This document shows positions 22,393 to 34,899 of a stretch of 64,000 nucleotides of DNA, one piece after another (within the stretch, counting starts at the first letter, position 1; each line of letters opens with the position of its first letter). Origin of the DNA: Siphonodentalium dalli (taxonomy: Eukaryota; Mollusca; Scaphopoda; Gadilida; Siphonodentaliidae); contig CP136069.1 of assembly GCA_032622095.1 (NCBI GenBank), positions 200,988,690 to 201,052,689 on the forward strand, given 5' to 3'. The position numbers and the translations under genes are program-made. A model generated the notes under the pieces. It saw nothing but the letters and a program-made list of their open reading frames with translations. It was not told the origin of the DNA and ran no database searches.

Positions 22393-25300
22393 GTAAGTTT
22401 ATCATTTTCTTTCAGTATTATTTGACCTGAGAATATGAATTGTGCCGGAGATTTGCAGAATGATTCCCAATTTTGTCTATTAGTTTATTGCTCATCGAAA
22501 TAATATGTCGACACGTGAGCTAGATAGTGCCATGAATCTTCTTTTACCGTGAAGTTAATTATTAAAGGGGTTCTGTACGCCAATTTCAATAAATTCCCGG
22601 TAACAATTGCGATCTAATATCAATGTTATATTTTAAAATAACGAATTTGAGTCGACGATGTCTACTGAAAACGTTCCGGTTAACAGGCTATCATTAAAGT
22701 CAAATTGAATTATTTAATATAAATGAATTTATGGCTGGAGTCATACAATGGCGAATTATGCCATTACGAGTTACCGTTCTTGAAATCTCACATGTCGGGT
22801 GTCTTTTATCGACGGCCGTTTACGACGAACAATTATTGAGTTGCGAACAAAACATATTAGGGTGGATACACACATGCATGTTATGTCTGTATGTAAATTA
22901 CATGCATTTTACATGACCACACCAATAATTGACAAAATTAATCACCTGCGCGCGAGAGGTCAATTTCAACAGTGAGTAGTTATAAGCCATTATCAAACAA
23001 ACTGCCATCAAGAAATTTCAGGCCAGTCATAAACATGTCTTCTTTCATGGATGCCGAAATGAGTAATTCTTGTCTGATATATGTTGCTGTTTTTCACGAG
23101 TTATAATTCATTTCGAAAAGTGGATTAGAGCCGGTCGAGTTTATACTTGATTTGTTTCTGTAATTTCTTGGAAACAGGGTCATCCAAAACAAAAATAAAA
23201 TATTCAGAATTGTTTTATAGGATGATACCGGCGTGTTGAGATTTCTCTGATAATTTAAGAGCGAGCTCATGTGATAACATTAATTCAATTGGGATTGCAA
23301 ATATTCATTATAGCGCCAAAAATAATGCAGGTACAGCGTTGAAATTAAAAAGAGTGACACCCCCCCCCCCCCCCATTGATATCTATGTTTCTCAAGCCAA
23401 AGGTTGAGCAAGCTCCTAACTGTCACAAGCTTGAATTATAACATTTTCCGACCATAATCCATGATTGGGGGAGGGGCTGGTTCTCGAAAGCTTCCAATAA
23501 CTAAGGAAGTTAATTGAATGTATCAGCCGGGATATCTGGGCAAGAATTACAATATAATGTTTTACTTAAATATTCCATAGTTGTAAATTTTGCGTATACA
23601 TGTATAACTGTATAACACAAGAGATGAAAGGTGACGTAGTTGGGAACTCGTAGCTAGGCAACCCTTTCGCCGAATGAAGACAAACAGCAACACCATGTAT
23701 TCAAATTTAAAGCTGTATAATATGTTCATAATTATATGAATAGCATAAATTGCAGCATATTAGATTAATCACTCGTAGAAAACAGACACGACAGACATGA
23801 CTACGATATTTATAAAGCAGGGTGTCAGGACTCAGGGTGCTGCATGCACACCCCCGTCGAGGAAATATGCAATGGTGAATTCGGTAGCTTCTGTGATAAT
23901 ATAGCTCCCCGTGCATGTTGGGGCTTATATCCCCCCTGCGTTGGGGAAGAGGCCATCACTAGTATTAACATCAATAGAAGACTGACAATGATTTAAACAG
24001 AACGTCGACCATTTGAGTTATCGCGCGAATAATTATTTTAAGCGGCCTGACGACTTCGTCCCAGTCAACGGCTCTTCAGCGGTTCAGAGTTTAACTCACT
24101 GTGGTCAAACACAGTCGCAATGATTGAGTTGTCAGCGGACACATATTACAGGGTGTTTATGATCCATGTAAAACGCCAAATACACGATATTTACAGAGAT
24201 TATATGCATGTGTGTATCCACCCTTACATGCAAAAGGAAGTCCCGCTATAACCAATTTGGAAAAAAAGAGAAGAAACAAGATTCATAAAGCGTCAAGTAT
24301 TTTTTATAGGAGGTGAGATTATTCGATGGAAGAGATTGCAGGCATCAATTGAACTTCCGGTTCATCCTGCAACCTGCGTCTTCTCCGGTGAAGGTCAAAT
24401 ACATGGCGCGTAGTTTGAAATCGTAATATTTTTATTTCCAAGATCAATATTTTCGTCGCTAAATTAAGTTAATACGAAACTCATATAACACGAACACAAT
24501 CTAACTTGAAAGTTATGTCAATGGGAGTAAATAAAAAAATTGCCTATCTCTGTGTACAGTACCCCTTTAAGGAACGGGTAATAACTAAGAAATATATTCC
24601 TCGCGTTAGTTTGTCAAAACTTCACAAAGTTCACAGATGTTGTACTGGTGGAACATGATGTCTACGGGCGTTAGTCATATATAGTAGAGATTCATGGCAT
24701 GATAAGTATATATATATAATTAAATTATGATGCGCATTGCAGTTTGGATTACACATTCATTATGTACATACTATGTAATTTGGTTGGGCGTTTCAGTTGG
24801 TCAATGTTGAGGTTATGTTTGGTTCCCTGGGTGAGGTGGGGCAGATATATTCCTACCGCACAAGTCAAATGAATTCACCCACTGCATTGGAGCCTCATTC
24901 TGCCGAGTCCTCATCTGCTATGTGGGACATATGCCAAAATTATTCAGGGGGGTGGACACAGTTTTTTTCCGGGCACGTATGTCGGGGTGGGTGGGTGGTC
25001 GATAAGACCAACAAACAATTTATTCCGCAACTCAAAAATATTTTTCCTGCAAGTCTTTTTGACTGTTTTTGCAATGAATTTGGCTTAAAACACATATATA
25101 TATCAATATTAACATAAATGGAATTTTGAAATCCAAGATGGCTGCTGGCAGCCATGTTTTTTTTGACCGAATGACCCCAAAATGACTTGTTCCTATTTAC
25201 ATGTCAATGTTAACATCCATGACTAATAGTATGCACATAAATTCATATACAGCTGTTTACAGTGAATTTCCCCCCGCAAATCTCTGTTTTAGTGTTAAAA

Positions 25301-26032
25301 GGGGGTGGGTGTCCAAAAATGGTCTGAAAAAAATGCCGAAAATGGAAAAAAAATTGGACCCGGTGTGTTGGTCCCAACAAGGGTCGAAAGTAGAAAATGA
25401 GCATACGTGCCTGCAAAATTTTTCCGACTCCCCCCTGGATTATGGGATAATTTATCACGAGTAATACAATTGTATTATAATGCAGTGACTATACCGCCGG
25501 AGGATGACTTGTTATGCGGCACGCATTGATATGCCATAACGCGTTCTTTTTTGTGAGACTTCCGCAAGGTGTTGTGTACGTTCCAACAACATACGATTAC
25601 TACATTAGAATTAAGAAATATGTAAACATTAGGTTCTAGACTAAGGGTTCGTTCATACGCTGGCAAGTTTGCACGGCATTTTTTGCAGGCAATAGTTCGC
25701 GGAATACCACATGGTGTCAGAATATAAACGGACGCATGCGTATAACATTACCAAAGGGAACGACATGAGAAGTAAAATGTATGTAGTTCCACTTGCGACA
25801 CGGTGCTACTAGTATTTGCCTTCAAATACCTGCGTGATTGATTCTTGCGAGATAATTGTATGTTATTTACAGGTAAATTGCGGTGGCATCTACAGAGAAG
25901 TTAGCTGTGGCACATGTGAATTTTTTATTCTGGCATCATATCGTTTTCTACAGAGAAATTCCTTGCAAACCATACCGTGCAAAAATCTCAGTGTATGGAC
26001 GTACCCTAATTAGTATAAGTGTAAGATCAAAT
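22393..26032 (+). other. Intron 1 of the Gly/Arg-rich gene, mostly plain sequence
   Basis: AT-rich. It contains a C-run at about 23361-23374 and CRE-like words, but no supported exon. Frames such as 24797-25117 are G-rich or repetitive and have no coding character. Two loosely similar segments (about 24930-25120 and 25200-25400) both carry G-runs followed by GTGG and TGTCAATGTTAACAT-like text and may be old repeats. Confidence 0.45.
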
Positions 26033-26413
26033 TTAACCCTTTACCCAACAAACCGGCCAAAACCGGCCAAATAAAGCTTCAACAGCCTAAAATATCTTCG
26101 GTCTGTCTCAATAGAACCATACAAATATGGATATCATTGGAACCGGCTCATTGACCACATTGTGATAGTTACAGTTATGTCCTGTGCCAATGCATTCTCT
26201 TATATATGCGAGTCGACCATAAGAGAATGCATTGGCCTAAAAAAATCTTTTTTTAACACTTTTTACCATTTTTTCTTACATTCTTTAATAATTTTATAAT
26301 TGTTTATGTGTTAAGCCAATGCATTCTCTTATATATGCGAGGCGACCTATGGTCGACTCGCATATATAAGAGAATGCATTGGCACATGGCCCTTCTGTTG
26401 GGTAAAGGGTTAA
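26033..26413. mobile_element. piggyBac-type MITE, forward orientation, in intron 1
   Basis: TTAA on both sides (26033-26036, 26410-26413). Left end CCCTTTACCCAACAAACCGG, right end TGTTGGGTAAAGGG. The left hairpin (26185-26237) has lost one arm between GACCAT and AAGAGAATGC. The right hairpin is intact. It ends 50 bp before the acceptor of exon 2. Confidence 0.9.
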
Positions 26414-26462
26414 TTGGAATATTGATTACAATGTAAAGTCACGCTATCTGTTTTATTCACAG

Positions 26463-26516
26463 GTTGCACTGTTGTGTCTGCTTCCCTTCTTGATCAATGC
26501 ACAGGGAAGATGTCCG
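26463..26516 (+). CDS. Secreted Gly/Arg-rich protein, exon 2 (signal peptide core and mature start)
   Basis: 54 nt bounded by an acceptor (TTTTATTCACAG) and a consensus donor (CCG|GTGAGT). In phase 0 it encodes VALLCLLPFLINAQGRCP. The first 13 residues are the hydrophobic core and c-region; the likely cleavage site is after INA, leaving an N-terminal Gln that could cyclise. The Cys here is one of only two in the predicted mature protein. The exon length is a multiple of three, and the phase matches the exons before (22363-22392) and after (37417-37642). It is too short to be noticed as an open frame on its own. Intron 2 is 10.9 kb and is filled with mobile DNA. Confidence 0.7.
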
Positions 26517-27289
26517 GTGAGTATCGTGTTTTATGTCACACCCGTTGCAGCGAGACACGTGTGTTCAATGGAGTACAAGACATTGATTATCTACGGTTGT
26601 ATGGCCCTATATGAATTCCAGCCTTCTATACTTTTTGCATAAATTAACATCGGCTTTTTTGGGGTACGTTCTAAAACTCTTTTTCAAAAATCCATTAAAC
26701 CGCTCCAGGATCCGGCTTCCACCTCAACATTCATATCATAAGAACGAGGAGCAATCTGTCATCATTATATTTAGCCTCTATAGCCTTCTTTAATGTGACT
26801 AGCAGACATCATCCCCTTTCGTTTGTCATCCGTACATTTATGTATACCACCTTCACTGTGTAGGGAAATTATATGACGGATAGGTTGAAAGCCATTATTT
26901 CTTTCACTTTTCGGAAAGACCTTAGCCAGTGCTCCATTCTGACTTGTTAATGTCATTCCGGAGGGCTAGGCGTAATTTGTGTTGACCCGGACAGATGTGT
27001 CACATTGTCAGACAACCACTTACCTGTGTTGGTTAACCTATATACAACTCATTCGCGTTGTGTTCTGTCATTATATAATATGTATAACTCGATACCAATT
27101 AAAGATACTCTGTCCGATTTGATACAATGAAACCACCTTCTGGACGTGTTCTGCACCAGGAAACAGAGTTCAATATCATGATCCCACGGATGGGAGGAAG
27201 GATAATTAAACTATTTCCAGCTACTGTTAAGGATAATCACCAGCTAGTGTAAGCATGCATGCCCTACACACTAACTAACAGTAATTATG
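26517..27289. other. No gene seen (start of intron 2)
   Basis: Plain sequence with no element or exon signals that fit the gene model. Confidence 0.45.
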
Positions 27290-27292
27290 ATA

Positions 27293-27686
27293 GTGATAGT
27301 TACAGTTATGCCCTGTGCCAATGCATTCTCTTATATATGCGAGGCGACCTATGGTCGACTCGCATATATAAGAGAATGCATTGGCTTAACACATTACAAA
27401 TTATAAAATTGTTAAAGAATGTAAGAAAAAATGGTAAAAAGTGTTAAAAAAATATTTTTTTTAGGCCAATGCATTCTCTTATATATGCGAGGCGACCTAT
27501 GGTCGACTCGCATATATAAGAGAATGCATTGGCACAGGGCATAACAGTAACTATCACAATGTGGTCAAGGAGCCGGTTCCAATGATATCCATATTTGTAT
27601 GGTTTTATTGAGACAGATCGAAGATATTTTAGGCTGTTGAAGCTTTATTTGGCCGGTTTTGGCCGGTTTGTTGGGTAAAGGGTTAA
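27293..27686. mobile_element. Rearranged piggyBac-type MITE with long-arm sequence on both sides
   Basis: The right side is a normal reverse-orientation end (GGCCGGTTTTGGCCGG, TGTTGGGTAAAGGG, TTAA at 27683-27686). The left side lacks the usual short arm and TTAA. Instead it starts with GTGATAGTTACAGTTATGCC, which belongs to the long arm, and the left hairpin has its loop flipped to match the right hairpin. Inversion or gene conversion from the right half explains this. Confidence 0.8.
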
Positions 27687-27691
27687 AAACA

Positions 27692-27796
27692 CTCTTTAAA
27701 AACACTTCTTCAAATATTTCCGTTTTTCGTCAAAAACACTTCGCTCTTTAAAAACACTTCTTCAAATATTTCCGTTATTTCGTCAAAAACACTTCT
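27692..27796. repeat. 52-bp direct repeat, two copies
   Basis: Two units starting CTCTTTAAAAACACTTCTTC, continuing to GTCAAAAACACTTC, differing by a single-base indel and one substitution. It directly follows the MITE. Confidence 0.85.
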
Positions 27797-28149
27797 TCTC
27801 ATACAAATCGCCGTTATTTAGTAAAGGTACATTCTTTATAGAGTTATTACCCTTCAGATTAAATATGAAGCTAACATGCAGGATTATCTATATATGTCGT
27901 GATTTAGTGGACAATCCCAAGCTCGCGTGCCACGCGTGGTCGAATTGACCATTAATTAATAATTTTTTTAGGTACGGATATATATAAGAATCACGGTATG
28001 TGTTGTCAATTTGAATTTATATTCGTAAATATAACCACTTTGAGCAAGAGTATTCTCCATTTCTATTTGCTCATCCTGCTGGAGTGTTTCACATCACTTT
28101 AAAGACAAAACAATTCAATTACGAGAACACTTGAATTTGCATGATTGTT

Positions 28150-28388
28150 TTTACCCTGTGGCAATGCATTCTCTTATATATGCGAGTCGACCATAGGTCG
28201 CCTCGCATATATAATAGAATGCATTGGCCTAACAATTGTTTACAATTTTAATAATTTTTTATTGTATTCTTTAACAATTTTATAATTTCACCCATACAGA
28301 GCCCCAGACAAACATGAGCAGACGACACTCTTCTATATGCTTCTATATATGTGTGGGGCTCCCTGCAGGGCAATGGATGTTTTTTATT
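28150..28388. mobile_element. Partial TGTGACCCGCC-type MITE
   Basis: Begins at TTTTTACCCTGTGGCAATG, so the outer end is missing. It contains one hairpin (from 28160) and the family interior with CATACAGAGCCCCAGACA and GGGGCTCCCTGCAGGG, then stops before the second hairpin. Confidence 0.85.
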
Positions 28389-29671
28389 GAATGAAATAAG
28401 GGTCGGATAATGTAATACAGATATGTAGAACACACGCTTGGAAAACCATTTTTTTCACGGACTATCATACAGACAAGTAAACTTTATCGAAACAATGTCG
28501 TATTTAGTAACTGGGCGTTCTAACTGATGTTGAATTGGGTAATATATAACAGTTGATAGGGAATTGGAGGGGTGGTACTTGCCTCACCCACACATAATCA
28601 ACTTTGCTCACGATTTGCAGTTGGAAATTCCATGCCTGAGCTGGTTGAACTTGTTGGTTTAATATTAATTTTGTTGTAGTAATTATGGGCGTGTAATGTT
28701 GTAAATTGCCAACAGTTGGAAAGTTTGAAGTACCAGTTGAACTTATGCACCACAAGGTGGACTTATATGCGAATATGTGGATCAAAAATTATTAGAATCG
28801 AATGGACTTTATATTTCTTGATGATTAAGATATATTCAACTTAGACTTTTTCAATGAGCCCACCCCTCCCCCCGATACCACGAACCAACTAGATATATGC
28901 GAAATCGGTCAATTTCATTTGCATCACCCCAATAGGTTGGAGAGTTTACGAAATAATGGCTCATCAAACTTTCGAACAGTCTGAGATATAGTGAACATTT
29001 TGGATGGCGGCAACACATGAGGAATGTTGCACACTTAAATTCCTAGCAAAAACTTGGGGTATCCAGATCCTTATTGCTGAAAACCCACCCCGTGCTCACG
29101 AACCTAAAACAACATTGGCCGTTCCAGTGTTACGAGCGACAATCTAGTAATATATAATTTATCATGGAAATTACATTTACCAAGACAAACATAACAATAA
29201 GGAGCGATTGTTTCACGCATGCGTGAGAAGCTGATAACTGCTTGTGAATTTATGTGGTTTAAGGGCTTTGTGGACCCAATTTTATTCAAAAATGTATAGT
29301 GTCCAAATAAAGGATTATGTTCGTTAATATTATTAATCATAGAAACCATGCCCATTGATGCAACATTTTAAGAGTATACTTCATGGTGGATTATGTTAGA
29401 AATACAAAATGTGAACTTTATTGAGATTTAAAAAAATAAAATTTGCAGGCAATGGTCCAAGAAAACAAAGTCCATAATCTAAGAATCAAATATGGGAATA
29501 TGTACTGAATACTGTGATGAATGATGTACTACAAAACAAATATTATATTTCTTGAGTGTTCGTTGAAAAAATTACTTTGAACCAGTTGTTGACAAATGAT
29601 ATATACTTGCTTAAACATTGGCTGCGTGGATGCTAGCAGGCATTGGTTAGTAGCTGGCCAGTGTAATCGCT
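28389..29671. other. No gene seen
   Basis: AT-rich intronic sequence without a supported exon or recognisable repeat. Short frames are not coding-like. Confidence 0.45.
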
Positions 29672-31095
29672 GTAGTCCAGGAGATATTGGTCGACCTCTG
29701 CACCCACACAGGACTCAACTTCACCCCACTAATTTTCTTTCTTAATGTCTCCTCTAATTTTTTTCACTTGTTAACAAGAAAATAAAGTGGCCGCAGAGAC
29801 TCCAGACAAGATGGCGTCCAGCATGGCGGCCATGCTTTTTATATGCACCAGGTCTCTTTGATCGCATTATTGTAAAGATGATAGCACATGCGGTCTTGTT
29901 TTCCGCTTTCGATTCGTTATGCTAATATACAACCCTTACAAATTAGCCACAAATCCGACTCCAGAATCCAATATGGCGGCCAAGATGGCCGCCGAAATGT
30001 GAAAATAAGCTATTTTTCTTACATGTTACCACCTTTCGTTTGTCTCTGTGTGAAAATGTTGGAATCATTGCGTCATGTTATAGATTTATCGTATAGAGGA
30101 GTCATTGGCGAACACATGGGGACCATAATATACAATTATTGCTGGATATTTTTGTCCGATATCACGTTTTCCCAAATGCCGGTATAATAGGTCAAAGCCG
30201 AATCTACGTTAATAACGCGATGTAATGTTTCGAATCAATGAATGTTATTGCTATTATAACAACACCCATGCATATATATGTGCAGTAGATACTCGAGCTA
30301 GAATTTCTCTTATACCCGAGTTGAGGAATATTTACCCAAATCCAAGATGGCGGCCAAAATGGCCACCAGAAATAGAAAAATCGCCGAAAATCGCTGATTT
30401 TAACATCAGTGAGCATTATTGTCATGACAACTCCACACCTGCTTGCTATTGTAAGATGGGAACACTTAGGCGAAGAACTTTCCTTGTACCATATCCAAAT
30501 AAAAGTCCCCCAAATCCAAAATGGCGCCCTCAATGGCGGACAGATTTTGAAAAAATCAACGAAATTCCCTCATATTCACATCATTGGGCATTATTGTCGA
30601 GACAACTCCATCCATGCGTACAGTTGAGTTGGAAATACTGAGGTGAAGTAATTACCTTACATCTCATGTAAGAAATGGTTTTCCAAATCGAAGATGGCGG
30701 CCAAAATGGCGACCGAAATTTGAAAACACGCCTACATTCCTTTACTTTCTTAGGATGGGCGTTATTGTTTCGCGATTTCTACCCACCATTACATGTTGAT
30801 ATGTATGAATTATTATTAGGGTTTGGCAAGTGATACTCACAGTCAATATGGCGGCCAAACTGGCGGCCAGAAATTGAAAAAAGGCCAATATTATCACATA
30901 CTAATTTAAACTTTTTGTCATAATATCGATTTGTATAGACGAAATGGTACATAATATAAGCCATCTATTAGTTCCAATGTAAGTCGTAGCCTTTTGGAAT
31001 GATGAAAACCCACAATCGCGATGTGGCATTTCAAAACCCATTCTCCACTAAGGGCTCATACTGGCCGTAACCGTATATAGGTGCGCCGAATAGTC
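29672..31095. repeat. Left arm with degenerate repeats carrying YY1-like motifs
   Basis: ATGGCGGC or close variants occur near 29811, 29973, 30347, 30521, 30693 and 30848, usually followed within 6-12 bp by an opposed GGC(C/G)GCC or TGGC(G/C). The last four are 155-175 bp apart, with recurring text between them (TGTCATGACAACTCCA, CCATATCCAAATAAAAG), so the arm is itself a degenerate tandem array. Confidence 0.7.
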
Positions 31096-31546
31096 ATATT
31101 ATGACTTCCAAGTATCAAAACAACAGTACCTGAGCTTTTTCTGAATTGCCACATTCAGCATTATCTAAACCCGTTTCCGTCTCTTCGTCAGATTAATCTA
31201 TCTCACTCACAACAACAGTTTACTACATTTCTTTTTAGAAGGGTGCCACTAATCTGAATGTTTCAAACAATACATATGCCGGTGTGCAGCTCACGTGTTT
31301 TTTTCGAAAGCTTGGAATTCTTATCGAGCTTCATTCGTGGTATAGCTTATGGTATAATGCAGATGCTACATATGGGGTATAGGCGTCATCTTGTGTGATA
31401 CACTAGAAAGGTATTCGGTCGATGCGTATACTAGCTTTCAGAAGGACCTATCTGTCTGCGTATTGTCAGCTTTGGTGACATAATGGGGATAACAACGTGT
31501 ACACCTGGTGATCTTCCCAAACAGCCACTTCTCAATATATGGTTAA

Positions 31547-31856
31547 TCAATTCACATACTCATCTAATGCACTGACGTACCCGGACAACTTCTGTATATG
31601 GCTTCGAATGTTGAAAGCCCGACATTTGACGGATGCATTTCTGCTAAGGCGTAGAAGACAATAATGCATAATATACACAAACTCCTTGAACATGATCATA
31701 AGAACAAGCTTGTTGGCGTCCAGCAATCGTCTCACCGATGATAACAATACACACGGTGCTAGTTTGTGGGTATGTGTCATGATAGTCGAAATGAAATTGG
31801 ACCATGACTGCACCGCCCCTTATTTTGTTATGTTTTAGATTCAGACAGGATCTCAT
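31547..31856 (-). pseudogene. Coding-like fragment in the palindrome, left copy
   Basis: The minus-strand segment with HTHKLAPCVLLSSVRRLLD resembles HVHKLAPRALFFSVGRYSTR encoded on the + strand at 32590-32760, i.e. the mirror position in the other arm. Conservation at protein level between diverged arms suggests an ancient coding region, perhaps a transposase. A further open stretch with SIGGAYTAVANGTRLVQLF lies upstream on the same strand (about 31905-31990). Family not recognised. Confidence 0.3.
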
Positions 31857-32220
31857 GTGTGGCTTTGCTTTCCTTGTATGCTAAGATTGTATGTTCCCAT
31901 CAGCTTGGAAGCCGTTCTTAAACAACTGGACCAGGCGTGTGCCATTGGCTACTGCTGTATAAGCACCACCAATACTGTGGTGTAGTCTTAAAGGCGATAC
32001 ATTTGATAGTTGGTTGATATGTCATATCCACGCTGGGTGGTATGGTTCAAGAAATTACAAATGCCATCAACAAAAGGGTGAAACGTTCAACGCGAAGAAC
32101 ATCCAGAGGAATGTTAAGTTGATGAGCTCTTGCATTCAGTTCAACAAACGTTGGTACACCAAGTGATTTTACCATTGCGACCACTTTCCTGCATGAGACA
32201 TTAACTACTATATTCTAAAG

Positions 32221-32221
<1 letters not shown>

Positions 32222-32261
<40 letters not shown>
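32222..32261. repeat. (AT)n microsatellite
   Basis: About 20 uninterrupted TA units near the centre of the 5-kb palindrome. Confidence 0.95.
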
Positions 32262-32264
<3 letters not shown>

Positions 32265-32551
32265 CTATATGATCATAAAGGTCGCGTTCCCCAACATCCA
32301 CAGCCATTGCCATCGAGACTGTAAATTGTTCTTTAAATACATAGTGAAATAAATGCACCACAGTTCCTGACATTTTCTTGAATAATATCACCCACATACT
32401 GACACTAACCCCGAGAGAGGATAACAAGAAATGCACACATTCATGCTATAAAGACATTATCCTTTAGTCCATCCGACTGTTTTGAGGGAGGCTAGCATAA
32501 TATTATCCAGACAAAAATGTACGTAGTTGAATCAGAAAGGCTTCGAAACGG

Positions 32552-32869
32552 ATGTGGAAATACAATCTTACCACACCAAATAAAACCGACACGCATGCCA
32601 TTCTATATCTTAAACATGCACCAGGTGTAGGGGTGGTGTACACCGTGACCAATTTCATTCCCACTAGCATGGCGCATGTCCACAAACTAGCACCGCGAGC
32701 ATTGTTCTTCTCCGTTGGGAGATATTCGACGAGACAAATGCGGGGCGTCACACAGTTTGCTTCGGATCATGGTCAAGAAGTGTGGGTCTTCTCCTTAGCA
32801 GATAGACATCTGTCCAAGGGAATGAGACAACTAGCAACCTTCGAAACACTGTCGAAGTTATCCACATAA
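32552..32869 (+). pseudogene. Coding-like fragment in the palindrome, right copy
   Basis: An open stretch of 105 codons whose middle part (HVHKLAPRALFFSVGRYSTR) is similar to the inverted counterpart at 31644-31813 (-). No catalytic motif is visible and no family is recognised. It is kept as a possible transposase relic because the similarity is at amino-acid level between independently decaying copies. Confidence 0.3.
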
Positions 32870-33274
32870 TTATGCCAATTCGTTCGCTGAGTTTGTGAGT
32901 TGACGAACCATCTATTGAGAAGTGACTAGCTAACTGGTTCGCCAGGTGTACATGTCGTTATCAACATGGCGTATGAGACACATACATATATATGACCTTC
33001 CGTAAGCTTGTATACTCATCGGTCATATGCCTTCCTAGTTCAAGATGACGCACAAATATCATATTTAGCAATATTTAAAATCGTAAGCTAGACACCGGAA
33101 AATGAATTGTTTGAAACGTTATGATTAGAGGGACCCTATTCCCAGGAAGTGGTGATTAATTGTCGGTGTGAGCGACCTAGATTTATTAGACAATGGAATG
33201 GAAGCTGGTCCAGCTAATTATGGACGTGACGTGGCAAATCAGAATCTGTTATTAGGTAATTGTTCTGATATAAC

Positions 33275-34720
33275 TATTCGGCGCACCTACACTTACGGCC
33301 ATTATCGGCGCTAAGTGGAGAATGGATTTCGAAATACCACATCGCGATATTAATTATGGTTTTTCATCTTTCCAGAAGGATACGAGCTATGTTATGCGTT
33401 TTGATACCTTTAAGTTGAACTAGTAGATGGTTTATGTACAGTTTCGTCCATACATACCGATATTATGACAACAAGTTGAAATTAATATGTGAACATATCG
33501 ATTTATTTTCAATTTCTAGCCGCCAATTTAGCAGCGATCTTGGCTGTGAGTATCAATTGCCAAACCCTAATGAATACTTCATGTCGCTATTCCATATCAA
33601 CATGTAATGGTCGATAGAAATCGCGAAACAATAACGCCCAAAGTAAAGGAATGTAGACTTGTTTTCAAATTTCGGTCGCCATTTTGGCCGCCATCTTCGA
33701 TTTGGAAAACAATTTCTTGCATGAGATGTAAGGTAATTACTTCACCTCAGTATTTACAACTCAAATGTAAGCATGGGTGGAGTTGTCTCGACAATAATGC
33801 CAAATGATGTGAATATGAGGGAATGTCTGTGATTTTTCAAAACCTGTCCGCCATTGAGGGCGCCATTTTGGATTTGGGGGACTTTTATTTGGATATGGTA
33901 CAAGGAAACTTCTTCGTCTAAGTGTTCCCAACTGACAATACTAAGCAGGTGTGGAGTTTTCATGACAATAATGCTCACTTATCTTAAAATCAGCGATTTT
34001 CGGCGATATTTTATTTCTGGTGGCCATTTTGGCCGCCATCTTGGATTTGGGTAAATATTCCTCAACTCAGGTATAAGAGGAATCCTAGCTTGAGTATCCC
34101 CCTGCACATATATATTCATGGGTGTTGTTATAATTGCAATAACATTCGTTGATTCGAAACATTACATCGCGTTATTAACGAAGATTCGGCTTTGTCCTAT
34201 TATACCGGCATTTGGGAAAACGTGATATCGGACAAAAATATCAAAAAAAGAATGTATATTATGGTCCCCATGTGGTCGCCAATGACTCCGCTATGTGATA
34301 AATGTATAATATGACGCAAAGATGCCAACATTTTCCCACAGAGACAAACGAAAGGTGGTAACATGTCAGAAAAATAGCATATTTTCACATTTCGGCGGCC
34401 ATCTTGGCCGCCATATTGGATTCTGGTATCGGATTTTTGGCTAATTTGTAAGGGTTGTATATTAGCATAACGAATCGAACGGAAAACAAGACCGCATGTA
34501 ATACCATCTTTACTACAGCGGCGATGAAAGAGACCTGGTGCATTTTTTTAAAATGGCGCCATGATGGACGCCATCTTGTCTGGAGTCTCTGCGGCCACTT
34601 TTTTGTCTTGTTAACAAGTAAAAAATTTTAGAGGAGACCTTAAGGAAGAAAATTAGTTGGGTGAAGTTGAGTCCTGGGGGGGGGGGGGATGCAGAGGTCG
34701 ACCAATATCTCCTGGACTAC
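33275..34720. repeat. Right arm of the 5-kb palindrome
   Basis: Inverse copy of the left arm with YY1-like clusters near 33525, 33680, 33848, 34025, 34395 and 34558. It has a poly-G tract (34677-34688) at the position where the left arm has CACCCACACAGG. Confidence 0.8.
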
Positions 34721-34899
34721 TGTGGACTCTGTTGACAATAGAATGCTAATTCTCAATAAAACCCTACCAGACCACCACCCTATTTCTAGTATAGTAAGTA
34801 GGTCACCATTCACCATTCAACATTTTTGGTATTTAAGAAAACTCCTAAAATGTAATTTGTGCGGTGGATTCTGTCACACCAATGGTAGATAAATGTGTT

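Larger units (their letters stand above)
29672..34720. mobile_element. 5-kb imperfect palindrome: large inverted-repeat element in intron 2
   Basis: The left arm (29672 to about 31095) and right arm (about 33275 to 34720) are inverted copies over roughly 1.4 kb each. Outer ends are GTAGTCCAGGAGATATTGGT and its inverse. Weaker inverted similarity continues inward to about 31830 and 32590 (GGTGCTAGTTTGTGG). Each arm holds six clusters of the word AAGATGGCGGC with an opposed partner. The unit is either a large DNA transposon with very long inverted ends or two inverted copies of one element. No transposase could be recognised. The interior shows decayed coding-like fragments. Confidence 0.75.

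Noticed and set aside
24797-25464. Two plus-strand frames (24797-25117 and 25201-25464)
   Set aside because: Open by chance in G-rich diverged repeats; no signal peptide, no motif, no splice support.
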